NCBI GenBank assembly: GCA_000719025.1
Contig: JODP01000003.1
Coordinates: 434,001-498,000, forward strand
Direction of reading: 5' to 3'
Origin: Kineosporia aurantiaca JCM 3230
GTDB taxonomy: Bacteria; Actinomycetota; Actinomycetes; Actinomycetales; Kineosporiaceae
DNA: 64,000 nucleotides
The position numbers and the translations under genes are program-made. Below, one piece after another: positions 51,512 to 60,416 of this stretch (position 1 is its first letter; each line of letters begins with the position of its first letter). The notes under the pieces were generated by a model that was given only the letters and a program-made list of their open reading frames with translations, was not told the DNA's origin and searched no databases.

Positions 51512-52285
51512 ATGGATCTGGCTGCAATCATCGGCGTCGTCCTGGCCATGGGCGCGATCTTCACCTCGATGATCCTCGAGGGCTCCAGCCCGATGGCCAT
51601 CTTCCTGATCCCGCCGATCCTCCTGGTCATCCTCGGTAGCCTCGGCGCCTGTCTGGGCAGTGGCACGGTTTCGGCGATGCTGAGCGGGTTCAAGTGGCTG
51701 GTGTACTCGTTCACCGCCAAGCCGCCGAGCAACGAGGAGATCGTCGCCCCGCTGGTCAAGATGGCCGAGAAGGCGCGGCGCGAGGGACTTCTCTCGCTGG
51801 AGTCCGAGATGGACGAGATCGAGGACCCGTTCATGCAGCGGGGCCTGCAGATGGCGGTGGACGGCACCGACCCGGACGACCTCTACGACATCCTGATGGC
51901 CGAGGTCCGGGCCAAGAAGGCCTCGGCCGCGGTGGGCGCCGCCTTCTGGACCGACGCGGGTGGTTACGCCCCCACCATCGGTATCGTCGGTACCGTCATC
52001 GGTCTGATCCACGTGCTCGAGAACCTCAGCAACCCGGACGAACTCGGCCACCTGATCGCCTCGGCCTTCGTCGCCACCCTGTGGGGTGTCATGTCGGCCA
52101 ACGTGATGTTCCTGCCCTGGGGAAAGCGGATCAAGTACCTGACCGCCCTCGAGGCGGCCAAGATGGAACTGGTGATCGACGGGGTGCTGGCGATCCAGGC
52201 CGGCTCCAACCCGCGGGTCGTGGCGACCAAGCTGCGCTCCAAGATGACGCCCGCGGGCCCCAAGGTAGTTAGCGAGGCGGCCTGA
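51512..52285 (+). CDS. motA: flagellar motor stator protein MotA
   Basis: A 257-residue MotA with four membrane helices (about 5-22, 28-50, 145-170, 180-205) and a cytoplasmic loop between helices 2 and 3 that contacts FliG (EARREGLLSLESEMDEIEDPFMQRGLQ pattern). FWTDAGGYAPTIGIVGTVIGL is the family helix-3 signature. With MotB it forms the ion-driven stator. The stop and the motB start share one base (TGATG). Proton or sodium use cannot be told from this reading. Confidence 0.95.
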   Translation: MDLAAIIGVVLAMGAIFTSMILEGSSPMAIFLIPPILLVILGSLGACLGSGTVSAMLSGFKWLVYSFTAKPPSNEEIVAPLVKMAEKARREGLLSLESEMDEIEDPFMQRGLQMAVDGTDPDDLYDILMAEVRAKKASAAVGAAFWTDAGGYAPTIGIVGTVIGLIHVLENLSNPDELGHLIASAFVATLWGVMSANVMFLPWGKRIKYLTALEAAKMELVIDGVLAIQAGSNPRVVATKLRSKMTPAGPKVVSEAA

Positions 52286-53211
52286 TGAGTGGCGGAGGTG
52301 GCGGAAAGCGCCGCGGCCACGAGGAGGAGCACGAGGAACACGAGAATCACGAACGCTGGCTGGTCAGCTACGCCGACATGATGACCCTGCTGATGGTGCT
52401 CTTCATCGTGCTGTTCGCGATCAGTCAGGTCGACGAGAAGAAGTTCGCCGAGCTGAAGACCGGCCTGGCCACGGGTTTCGGGGCACCGGCGCAGATCCTG
52501 GAGGGCGGCAGTTCGCTGCTCGACGCGGGTGGCGCGGTTGCTCCCGACGATCCGAACGTCGCCGGATCCTCCGGAAAGTCCACGACGGACGGAACTTCCG
52601 GATCAAGTGGAGCTCAGGGTTCGGTGAATCCGCAGGCGGTCGCCAATCTCGCCAAGCAGCAGCAGGAGGCTCAGGTCAAGGGCGAGGTGAACAACCTCAA
52701 GAAGGCCCAGAAGGATCTGCAGAAGGCCCTGCAGAAGGCCGGCCTGAAGAACGGTGCGACCTTCCGGTTCGACGAGCGCGGCCTGGTGGTCACCATCGCC
52801 ACCGACAACGTGCTCTTCGACAGTGGCAGCGCCGTGCTGCAGCCCCGGGGTGAGCGGATTCTCCGGGCCCTCGGTCCGACCCTGCGCGCCCTGCCGAACA
52901 ACCTCAGCGTCGACGGTCACACCAACAACATCCCGATCCACACCGCCCAGTTCGCCAACAACTGGGAGCTTTCCGGTCTCCGGGCCTCGAACGTGCTGAC
53001 CTACATGCACGACAGCGATGCCATTCCCTACGGCCGCATGAGTTTCACCGGTTACGGCGACACCGAACCCCGGGTCCCGGTCAGCAATCCGCGATCGGTG
53101 GTACTGAACCGGCGCGTCGAGATCGTCGTGCTGGCCCGGGTCGACGACTCGGCCGGCCGCGCCATCGACAACCTCGGCAACAGCTCCAGCAGCTCGAGCA
53201 CCGACAACTGA
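52285..53211 (+). CDS. motB: flagellar motor stator protein MotB
   Basis: A 308-residue MotB. One membrane helix (about 32-50) begins with the ion-carrying Asp31 in SYADMMTLLMVLFIVLFAIS. A Ser/Gly linker and helix follow, then a C-terminal OmpA-like peptidoglycan-binding domain (about 160-285; LFDSGSAVLQPRGERIL, VDGHTNNIPI, LSGLRASNVLTYM). Before the helix is a His/Glu-rich stretch (HEEEHEEHENHE, about 12-23), unusual for MotB. It overlaps motA by one base and is followed by fliL. Confidence 0.94.
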   Translation: MSGGGGGKRRGHEEEHEEHENHERWLVSYADMMTLLMVLFIVLFAISQVDEKKFAELKTGLATGFGAPAQILEGGSSLLDAGGAVAPDDPNVAGSSGKSTTDGTSGSSGAQGSVNPQAVANLAKQQQEAQVKGEVNNLKKAQKDLQKALQKAGLKNGATFRFDERGLVVTIATDNVLFDSGSAVLQPRGERILRALGPTLRALPNNLSVDGHTNNIPIHTAQFANNWELSGLRASNVLTYMHDSDAIPYGRMSFTGYGDTEPRVPVSNPRSVVLNRRVEIVVLARVDDSAGRAIDNLGNSSSSSSTDN

Positions 53212-53230
53212 CCACACGAGGGAGACAACC

Positions 53231-53815
53231 ATGGCCAAGGAAGACGAGAAGGAGGCTGACGGCGATGCCAAGGGTGGGGGTCGGAAGAAGATCATCATCA
53301 TCGCTCTGCCCGTCATCGTCCTGGTACTCGCGGCCGCCTACTTCCTGGTGCTGAAGCCGAAGGACAACAGCTCCGGCGCGGCGGCGGCGTTACCCGCGCC
53401 CAAGCCCGGGGCGGTCGTGCCGCTGGACAACTCGATCACGGTGAACCTGGACGGCGCCCACTACCTGAAGGTCGGTCTCGCCCTGCAGCCGACCGCTTCG
53501 GCCAGCGAGACGGACGGCTCCAAGGCGCTGAACGAAGTGATCAATGTGTACAGCAACATGACCGTGAAGGAGCTCTCGTCGGCTGAGGGCCGGGCCACGG
53601 CCAAGGCCGAACTGGTGGCCCGGATCAAGCTGGCCTACATCCCCGAGGGCAAGCTCACCGAGGAAGAGATCGTGAAGGAGAACGAGGCCGCCAGCGGCGG
53701 CAAGGTGAAGGAGACCGAGGACCTGAGCGCCGCTCAGGCGGAGAAGCGGGCCGCCGCCCTCACGGTCCAGCCGGACGTCTACGACGTCTACTTCACCGAG
53801 TTCGTCATGCAGTAA
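53231..53815 (+). CDS. fliL: flagellar basal body-associated protein FliL
   Basis: A 194-residue FliL with a charged N-terminus, one membrane helix (about 20-38), a Pro/Ala linker and the FliL domain (TVNLDGAHYLKVGLALQ, ending VYDVYFTEFVMQ). FliL surrounds stator units and aids torque. GAGGGAGA precedes the ATG. In related clusters fliM comes next; here a terminator and nadE follow instead, so the cluster was split at this point. Confidence 0.92.
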   Translation: MAKEDEKEADGDAKGGGRKKIIIIALPVIVLVLAAAYFLVLKPKDNSSGAAAALPAPKPGAVVPLDNSITVNLDGAHYLKVGLALQPTASASETDGSKALNEVINVYSNMTVKELSSAEGRATAKAELVARIKLAYIPEGKLTEEEIVKENEAASGGKVKETEDLSAAQAEKRAAALTVQPDVYDVYFTEFVMQ

Positions 53816-53827
53816 CCTCCCCGGCAA

Positions 53828-53862
53828 GGTGAAGGGCCCTGCGATCAGCAGGGCTCTTCACC
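53828..53862. terminator. bidirectional terminator between fliL and nadE
   Basis: GGTGAAGGGCCCTGC (53828-53842) and GCAGGGCTCTTCACC (53848-53862), 15 bp with one G-U pair and loop GATCA, between convergent genes. Confidence 0.85.
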
Positions 53863-53865
53863 AGT

Positions 53866-55908
53866 CTAGGCCTCGGGCACCTCGCGCCCGATCTCCTCCA
53901 GCCAGATCCGCGCCGAAGCATCCGACGGTGCCCGCCAGTCGCCGCGCGGCGAGAGCGAGCCACCGGCCGTGACTTTCGGGCCGTTGGGCATGGCCGAACG
54001 CTTGAACTGACTGAACGCGAAGAACCGTTGGGTGAAGACCAGTAGCCAGCGCCGGATCTCCGGCAAGTCGAAGGCAATCCGGCTGTCCGGGGGGAAGTGC
54101 GGCGGCCAGTCGCCCTTGTCCGCGTCGGACCAGGCGTGCAGCGCGAGGAAGGCGATCTTCGAGGGTCGGAATCCGTGCCGCAGCGTGTAGAACAGTGAGA
54201 AGTCCTGCAACGAGTAGGGCCCGACCTTGGCCTCGGTGCTCTGGGTCAGGCCGTCTTCGCCGACCGGTACCAGTTCCGGGCTGATCTCCCCACCGACCAC
54301 GTCGTTCAGCAGCTTTCCCACCTCTTCGTCGAACTGCCCGGACGAGATGACCCAGCGAATCAGGTGCTGCATCAGCGTCTTCGGAACTCCACCGTTGACG
54401 TTGTAGTGCGACATCTGGTCGCCCACCCCGTAGGTGGACCAGCCCAGCGCCAGTTCGGACAGATCGCCGGTGCCGAGCACGATGCCACCGCGCTGGTTCG
54501 CCAGCCGGAACAGGTAGTCGGTGCGCAGGCCGGCCTGGACGTTCTCGAAGGTGATGTCGTACACCGGCTCGCCCCCCGCGAACGGGTGGCCGAGGTCCTT
54601 GAGCAGCAACTCGGAGGCCGGCTTCATGTCGATCTCCTCGAACGTCACGCCGAGGGACCGGGCCAGGCCGATGGCCTGGTTCTTGGTGCGGTCGCTGGTG
54701 GCGAAGCCCGGCAGGGTGAAGGCGAGAATGTCGGTGCGGGGCCGGTTCTCGTCATCCATTGCCTTGGCCGCCACGATCAGGGCGTGGGTGGAGTCCAGCC
54801 CGCCCGAGACCCCGATCACGATCTTCGGCTGCCCGATCGCCCGCATCCGCTGCCGCAGGGCCGAGACCTGGATGTTGTAGGCCTCGTAACAGTCCAGCTC
54901 GAGCCGGGTCTCGTCGGCCGGGACGAACGGGAACCGCTCCACCTCACGCCGCAGGCCGATGTCTCCGGTCGGCGGCTTCAGCTCGAAATCGACCGTTCGG
55001 TGGGCGGGACGGTGATGCTCCCGATTGTCGTCGAACGACCCCATCCGTAGCCGCTCGGCCCGCAGCAGGTCCAGGTCGACGTCGGCGATCGTGCGTCGGT
55101 CTCCGGTTGGGAACCGCTCGCCCTCGGCCAGCAGCACACCGTTCTCGTAGACCATGGTCTGCCCGTCCCAGGACAGGTCCGTGCTGGACTCACCCTCACC
55201 CGCGGCCGCGTACACATAGGCCGCCAGGCAGCGGGACGAGGCCGAGCGGCACAACAGCTTGCGGTCCTCGGCGCGGCCGATGGTGATCGGGCTGCCGGAC
55301 ATGTTGGTGAGTACAGTCGCCCCGGCCAGGGCGGCCAGGGCGCTTGGCGGCACCGGCACCCACATGTCCTCGCAGATCTCCACGTGCAGCACGAAGCCGG
55401 GCACATCGGTCGCGGCGAACAGCAGGTCGTTGCCGAACGGCACCTCGGCGCCGGCCAGCACGATGGTCTCGCCGCTGACCTCCCGCCCGGAGGAGATCTG
55501 GCGGGCCTCATAGAACTCGCGATAGTTCGGAAGGTACGACTTCGGCGCGACGCCGAGCAGTCGTCCGTCGTGCACCACGGCCGCCACGTTGTGGAGGCGG
55601 TTGCGGAAGCGCACCGGCAGACCGACGAGCAGGACGGGCGTGAGCCCGGCGGAGCCCTCGATCACCTTCCGTAGGGCCTTCTCGGCCTCCGCCAGAACCG
55701 TCTCGTTGAGCAGCAGATCCTCGATCGAGTACCCGACGAGGGTCAGCTCGGGGAAGACCGCCAACCCCACCCCGTCGTCATGGCAGTCTCGGGCGATCCG
55801 CAGCACAGACTCGGCGTTGGCGTCCGGGTCGACGATCGTGGTGCGCATGGTGCACGCCGCGACGCGGAGGAAACCCTGGTGGTAGGCGGAGTAGAAGCGC
55901 TGGCTCAC
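53866..55908 (-). CDS. nadE: glutamine-dependent NAD+ synthetase
   Basis: A 680-residue enzyme that makes NAD from deamido-NAD, ATP and glutamine. The N-terminal nitrilase-type glutaminase has Glu in FPELTLVGYS, Lys in PKSYLPNY and Cys in EICEDMW. The C-terminal ATP-pyrophosphatase domain has the P-loop SGGLDSTHAL and the GTGDLSELALGWSTYG segment. The length matches the actinobacterial two-domain type. The start is GTG. It is a housekeeping gene beyond the end of the flagellar cluster. Confidence 0.95.
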   Translation of the reverse strand: MSQRFYSAYHQGFLRVAACTMRTTIVDPDANAESVLRIARDCHDDGVGLAVFPELTLVGYSIEDLLLNETVLAEAEKALRKVIEGSAGLTPVLLVGLPVRFRNRLHNVAAVVHDGRLLGVAPKSYLPNYREFYEARQISSGREVSGETIVLAGAEVPFGNDLLFAATDVPGFVLHVEICEDMWVPVPPSALAALAGATVLTNMSGSPITIGRAEDRKLLCRSASSRCLAAYVYAAAGEGESSTDLSWDGQTMVYENGVLLAEGERFPTGDRRTIADVDLDLLRAERLRMGSFDDNREHHRPAHRTVDFELKPPTGDIGLRREVERFPFVPADETRLELDCYEAYNIQVSALRQRMRAIGQPKIVIGVSGGLDSTHALIVAAKAMDDENRPRTDILAFTLPGFATSDRTKNQAIGLARSLGVTFEEIDMKPASELLLKDLGHPFAGGEPVYDITFENVQAGLRTDYLFRLANQRGGIVLGTGDLSELALGWSTYGVGDQMSHYNVNGGVPKTLMQHLIRWVISSGQFDEEVGKLLNDVVGGEISPELVPVGEDGLTQSTEAKVGPYSLQDFSLFYTLRHGFRPSKIAFLALHAWSDADKGDWPPHFPPDSRIAFDLPEIRRWLLVFTQRFFAFSQFKRSAMPNGPKVTAGGSLSPRGDWRAPSDASARIWLEEIGREVPEA

Positions 55909-55963
55909 GCTGGCCAGTCTCTCAAACCCCGGGGCGGTGACCCGTCCGCGCCCCCAGATGGGA

Positions 55964-57871
55964 CTAGTTCTCGGCGAGCACGATCACCCGGTCCTCGCTC
56001 CCCAGCCGCACCGGGGTGCGCTTGTCCGGGTTGATGGCGATGCCGAAGGCGCTGGGGTCGTGGGACTGGGCGGCCAGTTGGTAACCGATCGCCACCTCGC
56101 CCCGCTGCAGCGCGGCGGCACAGACCGCGGAGAATTCGGCCTCTTCGGCGGTGACGTAGAGGTCGGCGGGCTTCAGATAGATCTCGTGGCCCTCGGCCGT
56201 GAAGAGTTCCTCAAAGACGTCGATCAGATAGGGGCTCTCGGACACCTGGGCGACCATCAGGGAGACCAGCATGTTGCTGACGATGAAGTCGTCCGGCTCG
56301 CCCACCGAGGCCAGGTTGCGGCTCTGGATGTCGAGGATCTCGCTGGTCACCCGCACCCGGCCGCCGAGCTGGCGGCCGATGTCGCGCAGGTGCAGCAGAC
56401 AGACCGTGGTGCGGGCGTCGGCCATCTCCTGGTTGCGGCCCTCGCTCTCGGAGAGGATCAGGATGTGGTCGAAGCCGGTCACCCCGAGCGACTCCAGCAG
56501 CCCCCGGTCGGTGATGTCGCCGGTCTGCGCGGTGACCTTCATGTGCTGAAGCTGGCCGTCGACGTCGGCGACGATGGCGTCCGGGTCGCCCTGACCGACG
56601 ATCCAGGTCTCGCTCCCGTTCACCGCATAGGCGTCCAGCTCCCGCAGGACCACCGGCAGGCGAGGGCTGCAGCCGAGGATGAGGGTGCGTTCGGCCGGGG
56701 CCGGCCGGTCGTCGACCGCTTCGATCCGCGGCTGTACCGGCGGCTCGAGGGAGTTCGGCTCCAGGACGATCCGGTCGTCGTCCTCGCTGATCACGATGGC
56801 CTGGTCGCCCGACGCGAATCGATAGTCGGACGACGGCGGCAGCAGGATCTGCCCGGCCTCGGTGCGCACCCCGATCAGGGTCGAGGTGCGGTAGCCGAAC
56901 ACGGCCTCCCGGAACGTCTTCCCAGTCAGGGCCGGCTGGGCAACGACGTAGATCTCGACACCGGCGAAGTCGAGGAGCTCGCTGTAGACGGCGGCCAGGC
57001 CCGGCTGGCGGCCCGACTGCACCAGGAGCCGGCTGATCAGCGTGCTGGCCTGGATCAGGGCGGCCCGATCACCGGCGACCATCCGCGCCACCGGCCCGGT
57101 CCGCAGGTCCTGGATCTCGGCGACGATGTGGCCGGGCTGGTCGTTCTCCCGCTTGGTGATCGCCAGCAGCGTCTTCAGCACTCGGGTATCGGCCTCGCTG
57201 TCGCTGACCAGAGATCCGTCCGGGTGGTAGTCGGGGGCCAGGACGATGACCGAGCGGGAGCGCCCGAGCGCGAGCAGGCCCAGGTCGGCGAACGACATCG
57301 GGCTGCCGGTGCGGGTGACGATCCGCAGCTTGGAACCCTCCATCGCCTCGGCGATCTCGGTGTCCATCTCGACCTTGTCGCGGTCGGCGAGGATCACCAC
57401 ACAGGCGTCGCGCCGATTCCGGTTGGCCTCCGCGAGCTCGCCGAGCAACGAGAAGATCTTGCGGTCCCAGCCGAGGATCACGGTGTGCCGCTGCTCGACG
57501 ACCGCGCTCCGGCCGCGCCGCAGCGACTCCATCCGATCGCCGAATCCCTGGGTCAGCACCCCGATCAGGGCCGACACCACGAAGATCCCGCCGATCGTGA
57601 GGACGAGCATGACCGCCGGAAAGAGCCAGCCTCCGCCGTCCCCGCCAAGCATCCCCGGGTCCATGGCGTGCATCAAGGACAGCCAGATCACCTGGCCGAG
57701 GGAGTCCGCTTTACCGCTGTCGTCCTCCGGGCGGACCTGGAGGATCACCACGGTGACGGTCGCGATGGCGACCAGGACCAAAGTGATGACGGCGAGCAGC
57801 GCGATCTGGCCACCGGTGCCCCGGGACATGACGTTGTCGAACCGGTAGCGCAGGCGAGCCCTTAATGACAT
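55964..57871 (-). CDS. CASTOR/POLLUX-type ion channel protein with TrkA-like domains
   Basis: A 635-residue protein. Two membrane helices (about 22-45 and 85-108) frame a pore-like segment, then two Rossmann RCK/TrkA-N-type units follow (HTVILGWDRKIFSLLGELAEAN and ERTLILGCSPRLPVVLRELDAY), which is the bacterial CASTOR/POLLUX architecture. These gate cation flux (potassium or calcium) on ligand binding. The pore lacks an obvious TVGYG filter. ATG start. It lies 57 bases downstream of a response regulator gene on the same strand. Confidence 0.85.
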   Translation of the reverse strand: MSLRARLRYRFDNVMSRGTGGQIALLAVITLVLVAIATVTVVILQVRPEDDSGKADSLGQVIWLSLMHAMDPGMLGGDGGGWLFPAVMLVLTIGGIFVVSALIGVLTQGFGDRMESLRRGRSAVVEQRHTVILGWDRKIFSLLGELAEANRNRRDACVVILADRDKVEMDTEIAEAMEGSKLRIVTRTGSPMSFADLGLLALGRSRSVIVLAPDYHPDGSLVSDSEADTRVLKTLLAITKRENDQPGHIVAEIQDLRTGPVARMVAGDRAALIQASTLISRLLVQSGRQPGLAAVYSELLDFAGVEIYVVAQPALTGKTFREAVFGYRTSTLIGVRTEAGQILLPPSSDYRFASGDQAIVISEDDDRIVLEPNSLEPPVQPRIEAVDDRPAPAERTLILGCSPRLPVVLRELDAYAVNGSETWIVGQGDPDAIVADVDGQLQHMKVTAQTGDITDRGLLESLGVTGFDHILILSESEGRNQEMADARTTVCLLHLRDIGRQLGGRVRVTSEILDIQSRNLASVGEPDDFIVSNMLVSLMVAQVSESPYLIDVFEELFTAEGHEIYLKPADLYVTAEEAEFSAVCAAALQRGEVAIGYQLAAQSHDPSAFGIAINPDKRTPVRLGSEDRVIVLAEN

Positions 57872-57928
57872 GAACCGTGAAGGTACTGATTGTTGCGGCG
57901 AATAGCTACAGGGTCGCCCTTATGGGTG

Positions 57929-58582
57929 CTACCGGCCCAGTCCGGACTGGATTGCGAACACCACCAACTGGGCCCGATCCCGGGCCTGCAGCTTCACCAT
58001 GGCCCTGGAGACGTGGGTGCGCACAGTATCGGCGGAAATCTGAAGAAGAACGGCAATTTCGCCATTGGACCGGCCGGTCGCCACCCAGGAGACCATTTCC
58101 CGTTCGCGCTCGGTCAGATCCTTCAACCGGGGATGCGGCCGGTGCGGGCGCACGGCGCCGAACTCCTCGATTACCCGCCGGGTCACGGACGGGGCCAGCA
58201 GTGACCCACCGTCGGCCACTACCCGGATCGCCTCCAGAAGTTTCGCGGGGGAGGCGTCTTTCAGAAGAAACCCGCTCGCCCCGAGCCGGAGCGCCTCAAA
58301 GACATATTCGTCCAATTCGAACGTGGTCAGCATGACCATACGCACGGCGGCCAGCGCAGGATCCGCATTCACCTCGCCCAAAAGCCCCAGACCGTCCAGT
58401 TCGGGCATTCGGATATCGCAGAGGACGACCTCGGGCCGGGTCCGGCGAATCAGAGCCAGCCCCAATCGCCCGTCTTCGGCTTCGCCGGCCAGAGCGAGAT
58501 CGTGTTCCGTCGCGATCAGCGTGGACAAGCCGAGCCGGACCAATGGCTGGTCGTCGATCAGCGCCACCCGGATCGGGTTCAC
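57929..58582 (-). CDS. NarL/LuxR-type response regulator
   Basis: A 217-residue regulator. The receiver domain has Asp56 in VVLCDIRMPELDG as phosphate acceptor, Thr in MLTTFE and Lys in FLLKDA. The C-terminal LuxR helix-turn-helix reads LTEREREMVSWVATGRSNGEIAVLLQISADTVRTHVSRAM. It starts (GTG) overlapping the stop of the kinase gene by four bases, so the two form a coupled pair. The divergent ABC exporter is its probable target. Confidence 0.93.
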   Translation of the reverse strand: MNPIRVALIDDQPLVRLGLSTLIATEHDLALAGEAEDGRLGLALIRRTRPEVVLCDIRMPELDGLGLLGEVNADPALAAVRMVMLTTFELDEYVFEALRLGASGFLLKDASPAKLLEAIRVVADGGSLLAPSVTRRVIEEFGAVRPHRPHPRLKDLTEREREMVSWVATGRSNGEIAVLLQISADTVRTHVSRAMVKLQARDRAQLVVFAIQSGLGR

Positions 58583-60285
58583 CGCGCCCCCCGATCCCGC
58601 TGGGCGGGTTCACCCCTGGCCGGGCTCACGGTGGCAACCGGCAGCGTCGCACTCAGCACGAATCCCCTTGGCACGGCCGGGGTCTCCAGGTGGCCGCCCA
58701 GCTTTTCCACCCGATTACGGAGCCCGGCGATACCCAGGCCTCCGGATCCAGCCGCAGCCGGCACTCCAAGACCCACCTCCGGTCGCCCACCGCTGCCAAC
58801 GGACGCCACCGGTTCCGCCGACCCCGCTGAACCTGCCACCCCCGCCGAGCCCACCGCCCCCGCCAACCCGGCCGAGTCCGCTGAGCTTCCCAACTCGGCT
58901 GGACCTACTGAACCGGCTATCCCGGCCGAACCCACTGAACCCGCCAACCCGGCCGGGCTTGCCGACACCGCTGAGCCTGGCGGCCCCGTCGGGCCTGCTG
59001 ACCCTGTCGAGGTCGGCGATCCGGCCGAGGCCGACAACAAACCTGCTGAGCTTGCCGAGGCCGCTGTCTCTGCCAGGCCCGGTGAGCTTGCCAACCCTGT
59101 CAACCCCGCCGGGCCCACTTCCTCCGCCAACCCCGCCGGGCCTACTGCCTCCGCCAATCCCGCCGGGCCTACTGCCTCCGCCAATCCCGCCGGGCCTACT
59201 GCCTCCGCCAACCCGGCCAACTTTCCTGAGCCCGCAGGCCCTGCCAACCCTAGCGATCCCAAAGGCCCCGCCGGATTCGCCCGCCCGACCCCATCGTCCG
59301 CAATCGTCACCGTCAACCGCCCACCCGAATTCCGGAATGTGACGATCGCCCGCTGGGCCTGGGCGTGCCGGAGCACGTTGGTCAGCGATTCCTGCACCAC
59401 GGCGTACACCACCCGACCCACTTCGTCCGGCACCTCAGAAGCCAGGGGCACGTCCGAAGGCAGATCGACGATGAGCCCGCCCGAGCGCACCCGGTCCAGC
59501 AGTGGGCGTAGGTCGCTGAGACCTGGAGCCGGGGCTCGGGCCGCGGCGCCCGAACTCATTACGGCCAGCTCGCGGCGCAGCGCGGTCAGGGAGTCTTGGC
59601 TGGAGGAGCGGATGGCTTCGAGGCTCTGCCGGAGCCGGGCATCGTCAGCGGCCGGGACGGAAGTCTTGTCCAGGACGTGGAGGGCCACCTGGGCATGCAT
59701 GGCGATGACCGCGAGGCCGTGGCCCACCCCGTCGTGCAGGCCCTGGGCCATGCGGAGTTGCTCTTCGGTGGCGGAGCGTTTGGCCTGTTCAGAACGAAGT
59801 TCCTGGCGCTCGGTGAGGCGAGCGCCGGCCAGCATCGCGCCCAGGGTGAGGGCGGTGACGCCGATTGCTTGCCAGGTGGTGACGAAGCCGGCCCCGTCGT
59901 GAAGCAGAACCCGGAGGGTCAGACCGGCGAAGAACAGGAGCAGTGGCAGGCCGACCAGGGGCCAGAGCCGGGGCCAGGGCACTTGGCGGGCAGCGATGAA
60001 GGCGACGCCGGGCAGGATGACGAAGAGTGGGCCGTTGGGCAGGTTGAGCGCGAAGTAGATGCCCACCGCGGCGCCGGCGATGGGCAGGGCGGCGCGCGGG
60101 TAGGACCACGCCAGCGGTAGGCACGTGACCGCGATGCCGGCGAGCACCAGGACGGGAAGCAGCGCGTTCGAGTTGTCGTGGGCGGAGCCCAGAGAGCCGA
60201 TGAGCAGGACGGCCGAGACCAGGGGCGTGTAGCGAGCACCCGGGCGGGAGGCCGATCCGGCTCGATCAGCGGCTCGATTGCTCAT
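58579..60285 (-). CDS. HisKA_3 histidine kinase with large repeat insert in the ATPase domain
   Basis: A 568-residue kinase of the DesK/LiaS type. Several membrane helices (about 20-155) precede the dimerisation helix with His184 (MAQGLHDGVGHGLAV). The ATPase domain has the N box (ESLTNVLRHA) and DDGVG (about 330-334), but then about 180 residues of Gly/Ala/Ser/Leu repeats (GPAGLAEAV units) before GLGIAGLRNRVEKLGG, normally only 10-15 residues further on. The insert falls in the ATP lid. The frame is intact and the end normal, so it is not obviously a pseudogene. It is co-transcribed with the response regulator. Confidence 0.88.
   Translation of the reverse strand: MSNRAADRAGSASRPGARYTPLVSAVLLIGSLGSAHDNSNALLPVLVLAGIAVTCLPLAWSYPRAALPIAGAAVGIYFALNLPNGPLFVILPGVAFIAARQVPWPRLWPLVGLPLLLFFAGLTLRVLLHDGAGFVTTWQAIGVTALTLGAMLAGARLTERQELRSEQAKRSATEEQLRMAQGLHDGVGHGLAVIAMHAQVALHVLDKTSVPAADDARLRQSLEAIRSSSQDSLTALRRELAVMSSGAAARAPAPGLSDLRPLLDRVRSGGLIVDLPSDVPLASEVPDEVGRVVYAVVQESLTNVLRHAQAQRAIVTFRNSGGRLTVTIADDGVGRANPAGPLGSLGLAGPAGSGKLAGLAEAVGPAGLAEAVGPAGLAEAVGPAGLAEEVGPAGLTGLASSPGLAETAASASSAGLLSASAGSPTSTGSAGPTGPPGSAVSASPAGLAGSVGSAGIAGSVGPAELGSSADSAGLAGAVGSAGVAGSAGSAEPVASVGSGGRPEVGLGVPAAAGSGGLGIAGLRNRVEKLGGHLETPAVPRGFVLSATLPVATVSPARGEPAQRDRGAR
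59107..59214 (-). repeat. four tandem 27-bp repeats in the kinase gene
   Basis: Four head-to-tail 27-base units beginning at 59107, 59134, 59161 and 59188. Units two and three are identical; the others differ by few bases. Each encodes nine residues (GLAEAVGPA register). Copy-number change would leave the frame intact. Confidence 0.93.
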
Positions 60286-60416
60286 GATCCGAGATTAGGT
60301 CGGACCACCGACAGTTTCGTACGCCTCGGCGCGACAAGGGCATACGCAGATCTACGTACGGATCGGCCGCGCCTGGTCGGACGACTTGAAGGGCGCCGGG
60401 CGGGAGCGTGATCGGC
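60286..60416. promoter_or_regulatory. divergent promoter region of kinase and ABC exporter
   Basis: 131 bases between the kinase start and the exporter start. It contains TTTCGTACGCC and TACGTACGGA, two CGTACG palindromes, which may be part of a response-regulator site. This is a visual impression only. Confidence 0.3.

Noticed and set aside
58979..59270. Kinase gene suspected to be frameshifted in the repeat region
   Set aside because: The frame stays open and the C-terminal GLGIAGLRNRV box and family end are in the same frame as the N-terminal half.
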